Positions 25,700 through 34,869 of a stretch of 64,000 bases of DNA are shown here, in pieces. The notes under the pieces were generated by a model. It was not told the origin of the DNA, ran no database searches, and saw only the letters and a list, made by a program, of their open reading frames with translations. This DNA is from Patulibacter sp. (lineage in GTDB: Bacteria > Actinomycetota > Thermoleophilia > Solirubrobacterales > Solirubrobacteraceae). The DNA is taken from positions 28,160 to 92,159 of the forward strand of contig NZ_JAURWA010000195.1 in the NCBI RefSeq assembly GCF_030655195.1, given 5' to 3'. Position numbers and translations under genes: made by a program. Each line of letters starts with the position of its first letter. The first letter of the stretch is position 1.

Positions 25700-26765
25700 C
25701 GGCGACCGCGCCCACGCCGGCGACGGCCTCGGGGCGCAGCGGCGCCGGCTGGAGCCGGAACACCGTCCGCGCCGCACCGGCCGTCCCGTCGAGGACCGCG
25801 GCGATCGCCTCGTTCACGTCCTCCAGCCGGGCCTCGGTCCGCTCGACCCGCGTGAGTCCGCGGCGGTGCAGCTCGAAGACGTCGACGACGTCCTGGTGCG
25901 TCCCGACGATCGACCCCTTGATGGTCAGGCCGCCGACGACGGTCTCGAAGATCGGGACGCCCATCTCGTTCTCCGCCGGCATGCCGACGCAGACGAGCGT
26001 GCCGCCGCGCGACAGCGACCCGAGGGCCTGCTCGAACGCACGTGGACTGACGGCCGTCGCGATCGCCGCGTCGGCCCCGCCGAGGGCCTGGATCACGGCG
26101 ACCGGGTCCTGCTCGAGCGGGTTGACGACGTGGTCGGCGCCGAGGGCGGTGGCGGTCGCCAGCCGCTCCGGGTTGATGTCCACCGCGATCACCTCGGCGC
26201 CGGTGATCCGCGCGTACTGCACCGCCAGGTGGCCCAGACCGCCGACGCCGAAGACGACGACCCGGCTCGACGACGTGCAGCCGGACTCCTTGACCGCCTT
26301 GTAGGTCGTGACGCCCGCGCAGGTCAGCGGTGCGGCGTCCGCCGGGTCGATGCCGTCGGGGACCCGGACGACGTGGCGCGACCAGCCCACGACGTACTCG
26401 GCGAGCCCGCCGTCGACGGAGTAGCCCGTGTTCTCCTGGGACGCGCAGAGCGTCTCGCGACCGGAGTTGCAGTACCGGCAGTCGCCGCAGGCGTAGCCGA
26501 GCCACGGCACCGCGACGCGCATCCCGAGCTCGAGGCCGTGGGCGTTGCCCAGCCCGAGCTGCTCGACCAGGCCGACGGCCTCGTGGCCGGGCACGAACGG
26601 CGGCGACGGCTTGGCCGGCCAGTCGCCGTGGGCGGCGTGGATGTCGGTGTGGCAGAGCCCGGACGCTTCGACGCGGACCAGGACCTGCTCGGGCCCGGGC
26701 CGCGGCACGGGGATCTCGTCGATCGTGAGCGGGTCGGTGAACTGGTGGACGACGGCGGCCTTCAT
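25692..26765 (-). CDS. Zinc-dependent alcohol dehydrogenase (AdhA/AdhP type)
   Basis: 357 residues of the MDR superfamily. Catalytic-zinc ligands C/H/E are in [15 protein letters not shown] and [10 protein letters not shown]; structural zinc cysteines in [17 protein letters not shown]; Rossmann motif [15 protein letters not shown]; a [12 protein letters not shown] segment supports the AdhP/AdhA class that interconverts ethanol and acetaldehyde with NAD(H). RBS GAGGAG precedes the ATG. Divergent from an aldehyde dehydrogenase with matching island promoters, suggesting a two-step ethanol/acetaldehyde route. Confidence 0.92.
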   Translation of the reverse strand: MKAAVVHQFTDPLTIDEIPVPRPGPEQVLVRVEASGLCHTDIHAAHGDWPAKPSPPFVPGHEAVGLVEQLGLGNAHGLELGMRVAVPWLGYACGDCRYCNSGRETLCASQENTGYSVDGGLAEYVVGWSRHVVRVPDGIDPADAAPLTCAGVTTYKAVKESGCTSSSRVVVFGVGGLGHLAVQYARITGAEVIAVDINPERLATATALGADHVVNPLEQDPVAVIQALGGADAAIATAVSPRAFEQALGSLSRGGTLVCVGMPAENEMGVPIFETVVGGLTIKGSIVGTHQDVVDVFELHRRGLTRVERTEARLEDVNEAIAAVLDGTAGAARTVFRLQPAPLRPEAVAGVGAVAAP

Positions 26766-26808
26766 GGCGTGCTCCTCGGGTGGTCCCGACGGGACGCCGG
26801 GCCCGTCC

Positions 26809-26877
26809 ACCTTCACCCGCGGCTCCCGGCGCGTCATCGGGAGGGACCCCGGCGGGGACCGCGTAGTTCGTCCCCCG
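26809..26877 (-). promoter_or_regulatory. Island-type promoter of alcohol dehydrogenase
   Basis: Minus strand: box GGGGGACGAACTACGCG (26876-26860) within the palindromic GGGGAC...GTCCCC, GATGA (26838-26834), 19 nt, GAAGGT (26814-26809). Confidence 0.6.
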
Positions 26878-26895
26878 CGTGGACCTCCTCGGGAC

Positions 26896-26931
26896 GACCG
26901 GACCCCGGACGGGAAGACCGGACCCCGGACG
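26896..26931. repeat. Two direct 16-bp repeats between divergent adh and ald promoters
   Basis: GACCGGACCCCGGACG occurs at 26896-26911 and 26916-26931 (20-bp period), midway between the two island-type boxes. Could be an additional regulator site or a slippage product. Confidence 0.6.
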
Positions 26932-26959
26932 AGCACCGCGGACGGACCACGGTCCCCGT

Positions 26960-27026
26960 CGCGTACTCCGCCGCAGCCGGCCCGCCACGGTTCCGCGATG
27001 TGCCCGGGAGGCACGCATGGTCCGCT
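26960..27026 (+). promoter_or_regulatory. Island-type promoter of aldehyde dehydrogenase
   Basis: Box CGCGTACTCCGCCGC (26960-26974), GATGT (26997-27001), 19 nt, TCCGCT (27021-27026). The -10 is the poorest of the set. Confidence 0.5.
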
Positions 27027-27060
27027 GGAGGAACTCCGAACATCGACCCGAGGACCCTCC

Positions 27061-28605
<1,545 letters not shown>

Positions 28606-28683
28606 CCCCGACGGACCGCGCCCTCGCACCGACCCGGGCCGCGGCGGACGAGCGGCCCACGAGGACGGATCCATGGCCCTCGC

Positions 28684-29112
28684 TCAATCCCCGACGGGGG
28701 CGGTGCGCAGCGCGGCGACGACGTCGAGGGTCGAGACGATCCCGACAGGACGCTCGTCGTCGGTGACGACGGCGTGCGACGTCCCGTTCTCGGCGAGCGC
28801 GACGGCGATCACCAGCAGGTCGTCCTCCGCGTCGACGCAGAGCACCGGCGACCGGGCGATGCCGCCGGCGGTCGTGCCGCTGCCGGTGATCGCGCCGCGG
28901 ACGAGGTCGAGGTCGGAGACCACCGACCAGACGAGACGGTCGCCGGAAGCGTCGTGGACGATGCCGTCGACGAGGAGGCAGTGGATCCGCTGGTCGGCCA
29001 TCGCCGCGGCGACCTCGGCCAGCGGCGTCGACGGATCGCACGACGTGATCGGTGAGTGCATGACGTCGCGGGCGAACGTCGCGGCCAGGGAGCGGGTGAG
29101 GATCGTGGTCAT
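28684..29112 (-). CDS. CBS-pair domain protein (Hrp1-like)
   Basis: 142 residues, almost entirely two CBS motifs: ARDVMHSPITSCDPSTPLAEVAAAM... and ...SPVLCVDAEDDLLVIAVAL with the second closing ERPVGIVSTLDVVAAL. CBS pairs bind adenine nucleotides. In Mycobacterium, stand-alone CBS protein Hrp1 belongs to the DosR regulon (established knowledge), which matches the island promoter seen here. TACGGT lies 6 nt before the ATG, making a leaderless message. Confidence 0.88.
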   Translation of the reverse strand: MTTILTRSLAATFARDVMHSPITSCDPSTPLAEVAAAMADQRIHCLLVDGIVHDASGDRLVWSVVSDLDLVRGAITGSGTTAGGIARSPVLCVDAEDDLLVIAVALAENGTSHAVVTDDERPVGIVSTLDVVAALRTAPVGD

Positions 29113-29118
29113 CGCTCG

Positions 29119-29184
29119 ACCGTACGGACGGGCCGTGGCGTCGCCATCCGCGAACACCCACCGCCGCGCGGGACGTTCTACGGA
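29119..29184 (-). promoter_or_regulatory. Island-type promoter of CBS gene
   Basis: Minus strand: box CTCCGTAGAACGTCCCGCG (29184-29166), GATGG (29148-29144), 19 nt, TACGGT (29124-29119), 6 nt to the ATG. Confidence 0.65.
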
Positions 29185-29295
29185 GTCGCCCGGGGCGTCC
29201 CAGCGCCAGATCCGCCAGATCGTGCGGGACGAGGCGATCATGACGGCCGACGTAGGGCGGCCCGGGCGACGTGGTCGGGGGTGCTCCTCGGGGCG

Positions 29296-29997
29296 TCAGA
29301 CCCCGGTCCCCACGAGCGCCCCGATGCCGGAGGTGACCGCCATCGCGACGACGCCCCAGAGCACGACGCGGACGGTCGCCGGACGCACCGGCGCGCCGCC
29401 CAGGCGCGCGCCGGCGGTGCCGAGGGCCGCGAGGGCGACCAGGGTGACCGCGACGATCGTGACGGTGCGCGCGCCACCGGTGAGCAGGGCCGCCGCCAGC
29501 AGCGGCAGCGCAGCACCCGACGCGAAAGAGACCGCGGAGGACCACGCGGCCTGCAGCGGCCGCGCCCGGCGCTCCTCCTCGAGGCCGAGCTCGTCGCGCA
29601 CGTGGGCGGCGAGGGCGTCGCGGTCGGTCAGGGACTGCGCCACCTGCAGCGCCAGGTCCGCCGAGAGCCCGCGGCCCTCGTAGATCCTCGCGAGCTCACG
29701 CAGCTCGCCCTCGGGGTCCGTGCGCAGCTCGCGCTGTTCGAGCCGGACGTCGGCGGCCTCCGTGTCGCGCTGCGAGCTGACGGAGACGTACTCCCCGGCG
29801 GCCATCGACAGCGCCCCGCCGACGAGACCCGCGACCCCGGCCGTCACCACGGCGCCGCTCGATGCACCGGAGCCCGCCACGCCGAGCACGAGGCTCGAGG
29901 TCGAGACGATCCCGTCGTTGGCGCCGAGGACCGCCGCGCGGAGCCAGCCGGCGCGGTGGCTGAGGTGGCGCTCGGCGAGGATCGCGGCGTCGGGCAT
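29296..29997 (-). CDS. VIT1/CCC1-family iron/manganese transporter
   Basis: 233 residues from MPDAAILAERH. LRAAVLGANDGIVSTSSLVLGVAG is the family's first helix signature; AAGEYVSVSSQRDTE and a cytoplasmic metal-binding-loop-like region (about 75-135) precede three C-terminal helices. Moves Fe2+ or Mn2+ out of the cytosol. TAGCCT is 7 nt before the ATG (leaderless), and GATGG lies 18 nt upstream of that, close to but not exactly the island rule; no good box was seen. Confidence 0.88.
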   Translation of the reverse strand: MPDAAILAERHLSHRAGWLRAAVLGANDGIVSTSSLVLGVAGSGASSGAVVTAGVAGLVGGALSMAAGEYVSVSSQRDTEAADVRLEQRELRTDPEGELRELARIYEGRGLSADLALQVAQSLTDRDALAAHVRDELGLEEERRARPLQAAWSSAVSFASGAALPLLAAALLTGGARTVTIVAVTLVALAALGTAGARLGGAPVRPATVRVVLWGVVAMAVTSGIGALVGTGV

Positions 29998-30106
29998 CGA
30001 GGCGAGGCTACGCCCTCCCGCGTGGGCACCATCGTCGCGCCCCGCCGGCGCGCGCGCCGGCGACCCGGCGGCCCGTCCGGCGACGACGGCCCGCCCGGCG
30101 GACGTT

Positions 30107-30172
30107 GCGGGCAACTACCGGGGCGGCCGTCGGTCCCTCCCCGATGGTCCGCGGGGACGGCGGTCGTAGCGT
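30107..30172 (+). promoter_or_regulatory. Island-type promoter of UspA-family gene 30207
   Basis: Box GCGGGCAACTACCGG (30107-30121), GATGG (30143-30147), 19 nt, TAGCGT (30167-30172). The same box sequence recurs exactly at 51474-51488. Confidence 0.75.
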
Positions 30173-30206
30173 CCCTGCGGACCGGAACCGCCACCCCAGG
30201 ACCACC

Positions 30207-31124
30207 ATGCGCTCGCAGATCATCGTCGGATACACCGACACCGAGGGAGGCCGGGACGCGCTCGAGCTCGCCCTGACGCTCGCCGAGGCCGACGATGGGC
30301 GGGCGGCGCTCACGGTCGCGTCGATCTGGCCGGTGAACCCCCACGAGATGGTCCAGCCCGGCGTGCACATCGCCTACGAGCGGGCGCTCGCCGCGGACGC
30401 GGAGAGCCGGCTCCAAGGCGCACGGGACCACTGCGGTGACCGCGAGGACGTCTCGTTCGTCGCCCGCGGCGGGACCTCCCCCGCCCACGGTCTGCAGCTC
30501 ATCGCCCAGGAGCTCGGGGCCGAACTGATCGTGGTCGGGCGCAGCCACACCGGCCCGGTCGGGCGCGCGTTCGTCGGCAGCGTCACGGAGCAGACCCTGC
30601 ACGGCGCGGCGTGCGCCGTCGCCGTCGCGCCGAAGGGCTACGCCGGCACCGAACACCGCGTGGCGCTGGTCGCGGTCGCCTACGACGGGTCCCCAGAGAG
30701 CGAGCACGCGCTCGCCCACGCCCTCCGGATCGCGAGGGACCGGGGCGCGGCGCTGCGGCTCGTGCGCGTCGTCGAACCCATGCCGGTCGCCTACGGCGGG
30801 ATGGTCGATCCCTACCCGTTCGCCCTCCGGCACTCCGACGTCGAGGACCAGCTGCACGCCGTCGTCGAGCGCATCGACGGCGTCCCCGTCACGACCGCGA
30901 TGGTCGACGGCACCGCGGCCCACGCCCTCGCGGAGCAGGCCGCCGACGCGGACCTCCTCGTCACGGGCTCCCGCGACTTCGGGCCCGTCGGCCGGATCCT
31001 CCTCGGGGGCACGAGCTCCCGGCTGTCCCGCCACTGCGCCTGCCCGTTGCTCGTCGTCCCGCGGTCGACCGCCGACGCGGTCGCGCCGGCCTTGGCGGCC
31101 GACGCCGCGGTGGCCGCGCCCTGA
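30207..31124 (+). CDS. Tandem-domain universal stress protein
   Basis: 305 residues with two Usp folds. Domain 1 (1-145): IIVGYTDTEGGRDALELAL, VVGRSHTGPVGRAFVGSVTEQTLHGA. Domain 2 (150-290): VAVAYDGSPESEHALAHAL and TGSRDFGPVGRILLGGTSSRLSRHCACPLLVVP, which has the GxxG(9-10)G(S/T) ATP-binding pattern. Usp proteins bind ATP and are linked to dormancy in mycobacteria. Close paralogue at 50449-51366 shares the odd QIIVGYTDT/DIIAGYTDT opening. Confidence 0.92.
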   Translation: MRSQIIVGYTDTEGGRDALELALTLAEADDGRAALTVASIWPVNPHEMVQPGVHIAYERALAADAESRLQGARDHCGDREDVSFVARGGTSPAHGLQLIAQELGAELIVVGRSHTGPVGRAFVGSVTEQTLHGAACAVAVAPKGYAGTEHRVALVAVAYDGSPESEHALAHALRIARDRGAALRLVRVVEPMPVAYGGMVDPYPFALRHSDVEDQLHAVVERIDGVPVTTAMVDGTAAHALAEQAADADLLVTGSRDFGPVGRILLGGTSSRLSRHCACPLLVVPRSTADAVAPALAADAAVAAP

Positions 31125-31137
31125 CCGGCCGCGACGT

Positions 31138-31202
31138 GCGGACAAGTACCCGCGGGGTCGGGGCTCGGCCCCGATGGCGGGGCCGCCGGCCGCTGCGATC
31201 GT
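31138..31202 (+). promoter_or_regulatory. Island-type promoter of YflT-like/Usp pair
   Basis: Box GCGGACAAGTACCCG (31138-31152), GATGG (31173-31177), 19 nt, GATCGT (31197-31202). Confidence 0.6.
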
Positions 31203-31236
31203 CGGGGACGACCGGATCCCGAGCACCGAGCGACCC

Positions 31237-31788
31237 ATGAGCACGACCGACGAGACCACCCGCACGCTCCCCCCGGAGCAGCAGAACGCGACCGTCGCGG
31301 TCTACGCGGACCTGCAGCACGCCGAGGACGGCGTGCGCGCCCTGGAGGCCGCCGGGTTCGACATGACCCAGCTCTCGATCGTGGCCCGCGGCGAGCAGAC
31401 CGAGCGCCACGTGATCGGCTTCGACGACCGTCGGCACCGCGAGCAGACGTGGGCGGGCTGGGGTGCGCTCTGGGGCGTGCTGTTCGGCGCGTTCTTCTTC
31501 GTCCCGGGGATCGGCAACGTCGCGTTCGGCGGCTGGCTGCTCTTCTCGATCGTCGGCGGGGCGCTCGGCGCGGGGATGGGGGCCATCACCGCCGCGCTCG
31601 CGTCGGTGGGCGTGCCCGACGACGCGAGCCTCCGGTACGTCACCGCGATCAAGGCCGACAAGCAGCTCGTCGTCGCCCACGGCACCGCCGACGACATCGC
31701 CTTCGCCCACCGCGTGCTGGACGGCGGCGACGCCGAGACCGTCGAGTCGCACCTGGGTCGCACCGCCGTGCCGGACCGGAAGGCCTGA
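31237..31788 (+). CDS. YflT/general stress protein 17M-like membrane protein
   Basis: 183 residues. N-terminal VAVYADLQHAEDGVRALEAAGFDMTQLSIVARG matches the heat-induced stress protein YflT domain; the middle (about 75-130) contains Gly-zipper membrane helices (WGALWGVLFGAFFFVPGIG, FSIVGGALGAGMGAITAAL). The C-terminus repeats the small alpha/beta pattern (LVVAHGTADDIAFAHRVL). Four bp before the next Usp gene, so a two-gene operon. Confidence 0.8.
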   Translation: MSTTDETTRTLPPEQQNATVAVYADLQHAEDGVRALEAAGFDMTQLSIVARGEQTERHVIGFDDRRHREQTWAGWGALWGVLFGAFFFVPGIGNVAFGGWLLFSIVGGALGAGMGAITAALASVGVPDDASLRYVTAIKADKQLVVAHGTADDIAFAHRVLDGGDAETVESHLGRTAVPDRKA

Positions 31789-31792
31789 TCCC

Positions 31793-32695
31793 GTGTTCCA
31801 CCGCATCCTCGTCGGCTTCGACGGCACCCCGGCGGCGCGCAGCGCCCTGCGGTTCGCCGTCTCCGTGGCCGCACCCGACTCGTCGATCACCGTCACGACC
31901 GTCGCGATCGAGCGTGCCGAGACCGGCTTCGCCGCCGAGGTCGACGCACTGACCGGCGTCACCGCGGACGACCGCACCCTGCTGGCCGAGGCCCGCGACC
32001 TGCTGGGCGACCGGGCCGGGGTGTCGTACCGCTCCCCGGTCGGGCCGAGCGTCGGGACCGTGCTGCACCGCCTCGCCGCCCAGCACGAGGCCGACCTCGT
32101 CGTGGTCGGCGCCGGGCACCGCCACGGACTGCGACGCGTCCTGTCGGGCAGCGACGCGGAGGATGCGCTGCACGGCGCGACCTGCGCCGTCTGCGTCGTC
32201 CCGGAGCGGGACGCGGGACCGCTGCACCGGATCGCGGTGGGGTTCGACGGCTCGGACGCCTCGCGCCCCGCCGTCGCCGTCGCGGCCGCCGTCGCCGGGC
32301 AGACGGGCGCCGCGCTGGACGTCGTCACCGTCGTCGACACGGACCACCCGTTCGACGCCGGCCCCGACGGCACGGACCTCCCGCACGAAGGTCGCCGCCT
32401 GCTCGACGCCGAGGTCGCCCGGCTCGGCGCCGACACGCCCGCCCACGCCGTCCTGACGGAGGGCGATCCGACGGCGCAGCTGCTCCGCGCCGCCCACGAC
32501 GTCGACCTGCTGGTCCTGGGCGGCCGCGCCCGCGGGCCGGTCCTCCGTCGTCTGCTCGGCAGCGTCGCCGACGAGGTCGTCCGGCTGGCCCCGTGTCCCG
32601 TCCTCGTGGTGCCCGAGCACGCCGCGGCCGGAGCGGTCCCGGCCGGCGCGGCGGCCGGCGACGCGACGCCCGCCCGGCGCGGGGTGTCCTGGTAG
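31793..32695 (+). CDS. Tandem-domain universal stress protein
   Basis: GTG start at 31793 (MFHRILVGFDGT), 300 residues, two Usp domains. The first has VVVGAGHRHGLRRVLSGSDAEDALHGATC; the second RIAVGFDGSDASRPAVAVA and VLGGRARGPVLRRLLGSVADEVVRLAPCPVLVVP, with an intact ATP-binding signature. Domain 1's motif (LSGSDAE) closely resembles that of the 51692 protein (LLGSDAE), marking them as paralogues. Confidence 0.92.
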   Translation: MFHRILVGFDGTPAARSALRFAVSVAAPDSSITVTTVAIERAETGFAAEVDALTGVTADDRTLLAEARDLLGDRAGVSYRSPVGPSVGTVLHRLAAQHEADLVVVGAGHRHGLRRVLSGSDAEDALHGATCAVCVVPERDAGPLHRIAVGFDGSDASRPAVAVAAAVAGQTGAALDVVTVVDTDHPFDAGPDGTDLPHEGRRLLDAEVARLGADTPAHAVLTEGDPTAQLLRAAHDVDLLVLGGRARGPVLRRLLGSVADEVVRLAPCPVLVVPEHAAAGAVPAGAAAGDATPARRGVSW

Positions 32696-32747
32696 GGACC
32701 AGGACGGGCGGGTCCGCGCGCCGCCGCCGGGGCGGGCCGGGATCCCG

Positions 32748-33452
32748 TCAGCGGGTCTCCATGCGCAGCAGCTGCGCCGCGAACGCGTCGCGGTCCGCTG
32801 CCGCCGGCTGGCGCAGCGCCCCGACCGGGAACCGCACCGTCACGCTCGTCCCCGACGGCACGACCGGGAGGATCTCCACGTCGCCGCCGAGGCGCCGGGC
32901 CCGGCGTGACAGCCGCCCGAGACCGATGTGTCCCGCGGCCCGTGCCGCGTCGGCCTCGGCGGGATCGAGGCCGACGCCGTCGTCGACGACGCGCAGCACC
33001 AGGTCGTCGCCGGCCAGGGCGATTCCCACGACGGCCGTCGTCGCTGCCGCGTGCCGGGCGACGTTCGTCACCAGCTCGCGCACGGTCTCTCGGACGACCG
33101 GGTCGTTGAAGCCGTCCGTGCCGGGCTCGACGTCCACCACGATCCGCACCCGACCCCGGATGCGCAGCGCGCCGACGACGCGATCGATCGCCTCCCGGAG
33201 GGGCAGCTCGTCCAGCGACGGCTCGTGCATCGCCCCGGTGAGGGCCCGCAGCTCGGCGGTCATCCGACGCAGACCGTCCTGCAGCCCGGCCAGGGCGACC
33301 GGATCGCCCGCGACCGCCCCCGCGCAGTCCTGGCGGAGCCCGAGGACCTCCTGCAGCGCTCCGTCGTGCAGCGCGTCGGCCAGCCGTGTCCGCTCCCGGA
33401 GCACGACGGCCCACCTCAGGTCGTCGTCCCGCAGCTCGCTCAGCGTGGCCAT
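32748..33452 (-). CDS. Soluble sensor-less histidine kinase (HisKA_3)
   Basis: 234 residues and no sensory domain. MATLSELRDDDLRW leads straight into the phospho-acceptor helix ADALHDGALQEVLGLRQ, followed by an HATPase domain (VRELVTNVARHA, VVDDGVGLDPAE, GHIGLGRLSRRARRLGGD). A strong RBS (GGAGGT) precedes the ATG. No response regulator is adjacent; the nearest NarL-type one is the DevR-like protein at 36682. Could receive a signal from a protein partner or cross-feed the DosS-like kinase's regulator. Confidence 0.88.
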   Translation of the reverse strand: MATLSELRDDDLRWAVVLRERTRLADALHDGALQEVLGLRQDCAGAVAGDPVALAGLQDGLRRMTAELRALTGAMHEPSLDELPLREAIDRVVGALRIRGRVRIVVDVEPGTDGFNDPVVRETVRELVTNVARHAAATTAVVGIALAGDDLVLRVVDDGVGLDPAEADAARAAGHIGLGRLSRRARRLGGDVEILPVVPSGTSVTVRFPVGALRQPAAADRDAFAAQLLRMETR

Positions 33453-33488
33453 CGGTACCTCCTGCGGCGGGCACGTGGCCTGCCTTCG

Positions 33489-33567
33489 AGACCGAACCGC
33501 TCCCGCGGCGCGACCATCCTCGTCCTTCGGGAGCCGCCCACAGGGGGTGCGGCGCGTACTCCGTCCC
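33489..33567 (-). promoter_or_regulatory. Island-type promoter of orphan kinase gene (long spacing)
   Basis: Minus strand: box GGGACGGAGTACGCG (33567-33553), GATGG (33518-33514), 19 nt, CGGTCT (33494-33489). Box-to-GATGG distance is about 44 bp rather than 31, i.e. one helical turn longer. Confidence 0.45.
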
Positions 33568-33612
33568 TCCGACGCTAGTCCTCTGCGCCCCGATTGCAAG
33601 GGGACCTGGTCC

Positions 33613-34797
33613 TCAGCCCAGCCGCAGCTGCACGTCGACGCCCTCGACGCGGCGGTCCGCGTGCACCGGCAGGTGGACGAGGCCGCGGGCCTCCAGGTAC
33701 GGCGAGAGGTAGTGCCCGGAGACCTTCGACGGCGGCCACCAGAGCGGCCGGTCGTCCGCCTCGCTCCGGCCGCTCTCCCCCGGTCCGCGGCGAAGGAAGC
33801 GGTCGCCGTGACCGGTCAGCAGGCGTCCCCGGAGCTCCGGGACGTACGGCAGCGGCGAGACGTGCCCCCCGGCGTGCGAGGCGATGCAGGTGGCGACGGC
33901 GTCCGCCTGCTGGCAGGCGAGCCCGCCCTGCTTCACCGGGTGGGTCGTGGCGTCCCCGGCGGCCCAGACCCCGTCGACGCCGGCGACGGAGCCGAAGCGG
34001 TCGACCGGCAGGAAGCCCTGGGCGTCGCTCGGCAGACCCGCGATGCGCGGGCCGTCGAGGAGCGGGAGCGCGACGATCCGCTCGACGTGGAGGTCCTGCC
34101 CGTTCCCGAGGTCGACGTGGTTGTTGCGCGCGACGTCCGCCCGGACGCCGGCGTGCAGCGTGATGCCGGCCGCTCGCAGCAGGTCGGCGACCGCCGCACC
34201 GGCCTCCTCGCCGAAGATCTCGAGCGGGACCCGCTCCGGCGTGACGAGGTGCAGCTCCACGTCGTCGGCGTCCATCCCCCACACGTCCTGCGCGGTCATC
34301 AGCGCGAGCTCGTAGAGCGGCAGCGGCCAGGTGCTGCCGTCGGGGACGACGAACGCGACGCTCTGGGAATAGCCCTCCTCGAGGTCCGCCAGGAGACCGC
34401 CGATCGCCAGGAAGTCCGACCCGAAGGTCAGGCTGTGGCCGAACGCGGGCCGCGCCTCGGCCCCGACCGCGACGACGAGCACGTCGTAGGGCTCGTCCGG
34501 CCCCGTCGAGCACCGGACGGTTCGTCGCTCCGCGTCGACGCCGGTGACGGCGGTCCGGCGGAACCGACCGCCGTGCTCGTCCATGAACGCCGCGAGGTCC
34601 AGCCGGTCCGCGTGGCCGCGGGCGAACGGCCGGGCGACGTTCAGCGGCCGCAGGGTGAACTCGGGCTCGGGGGCGATCATCGTGGTCCGCACCAGCCCCG
34701 GGGCCAGGTCGTGGAGGGCCAGCACGAGCTCCAGCGCGGCGATGCCGCCCCCGACGACGACGACTGCGGGGCGTTCTGCGGGCGCGCTGCGATCCAT
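33613..34797 (-). CDS. FAD/NAD(P)-dependent oxidoreductase, NDH-2/sulfide-quinone-reductase-like (paralogue 1)
   Basis: 394 residues. N-terminal FAD motif VVVVGGGIAALELVLAL; second dinucleotide region about 150-250; GVWAAGDATTHPVKQGGLACQQADAVA is the FAD-ribityl contact typical of the NDH-2/SQR/FCSD group. The SQR catalytic cysteine pair is not evident. The C-terminus has RPLWWPPSKVSG, shared with the second copy at 52587 (GPLWWPPTKIAG). Substrate unknown; quinone or flavocytochrome partner plausible. Confidence 0.82.
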   Translation of the reverse strand: MDRSAPAERPAVVVVGGGIAALELVLALHDLAPGLVRTTMIAPEPEFTLRPLNVARPFARGHADRLDLAAFMDEHGGRFRRTAVTGVDAERRTVRCSTGPDEPYDVLVVAVGAEARPAFGHSLTFGSDFLAIGGLLADLEEGYSQSVAFVVPDGSTWPLPLYELALMTAQDVWGMDADDVELHLVTPERVPLEIFGEEAGAAVADLLRAAGITLHAGVRADVARNNHVDLGNGQDLHVERIVALPLLDGPRIAGLPSDAQGFLPVDRFGSVAGVDGVWAAGDATTHPVKQGGLACQQADAVATCIASHAGGHVSPLPYVPELRGRLLTGHGDRFLRRGPGESGRSEADDRPLWWPPSKVSGHYLSPYLEARGLVHLPVHADRRVEGVDVQLRLG

Positions 34798-34803
34798 GAC
34801 GAC

Positions 34804-34869
34804 ATCGTCCGCCCGGCGACCCTGGACGGCATCCGGGACCGACCACCGGAGACCGCGTGGTTCCTACCC
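34804..34869 (-). promoter_or_regulatory. Island-type promoter of FAD oxidoreductase 1
   Basis: Minus strand: box GGGTAGGAACCACGCG (34869-34854, overlapping the end of the kinase gene), GATGC (34833-34829), 19 nt, GACGAT (34809-34804). Confidence 0.55.
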
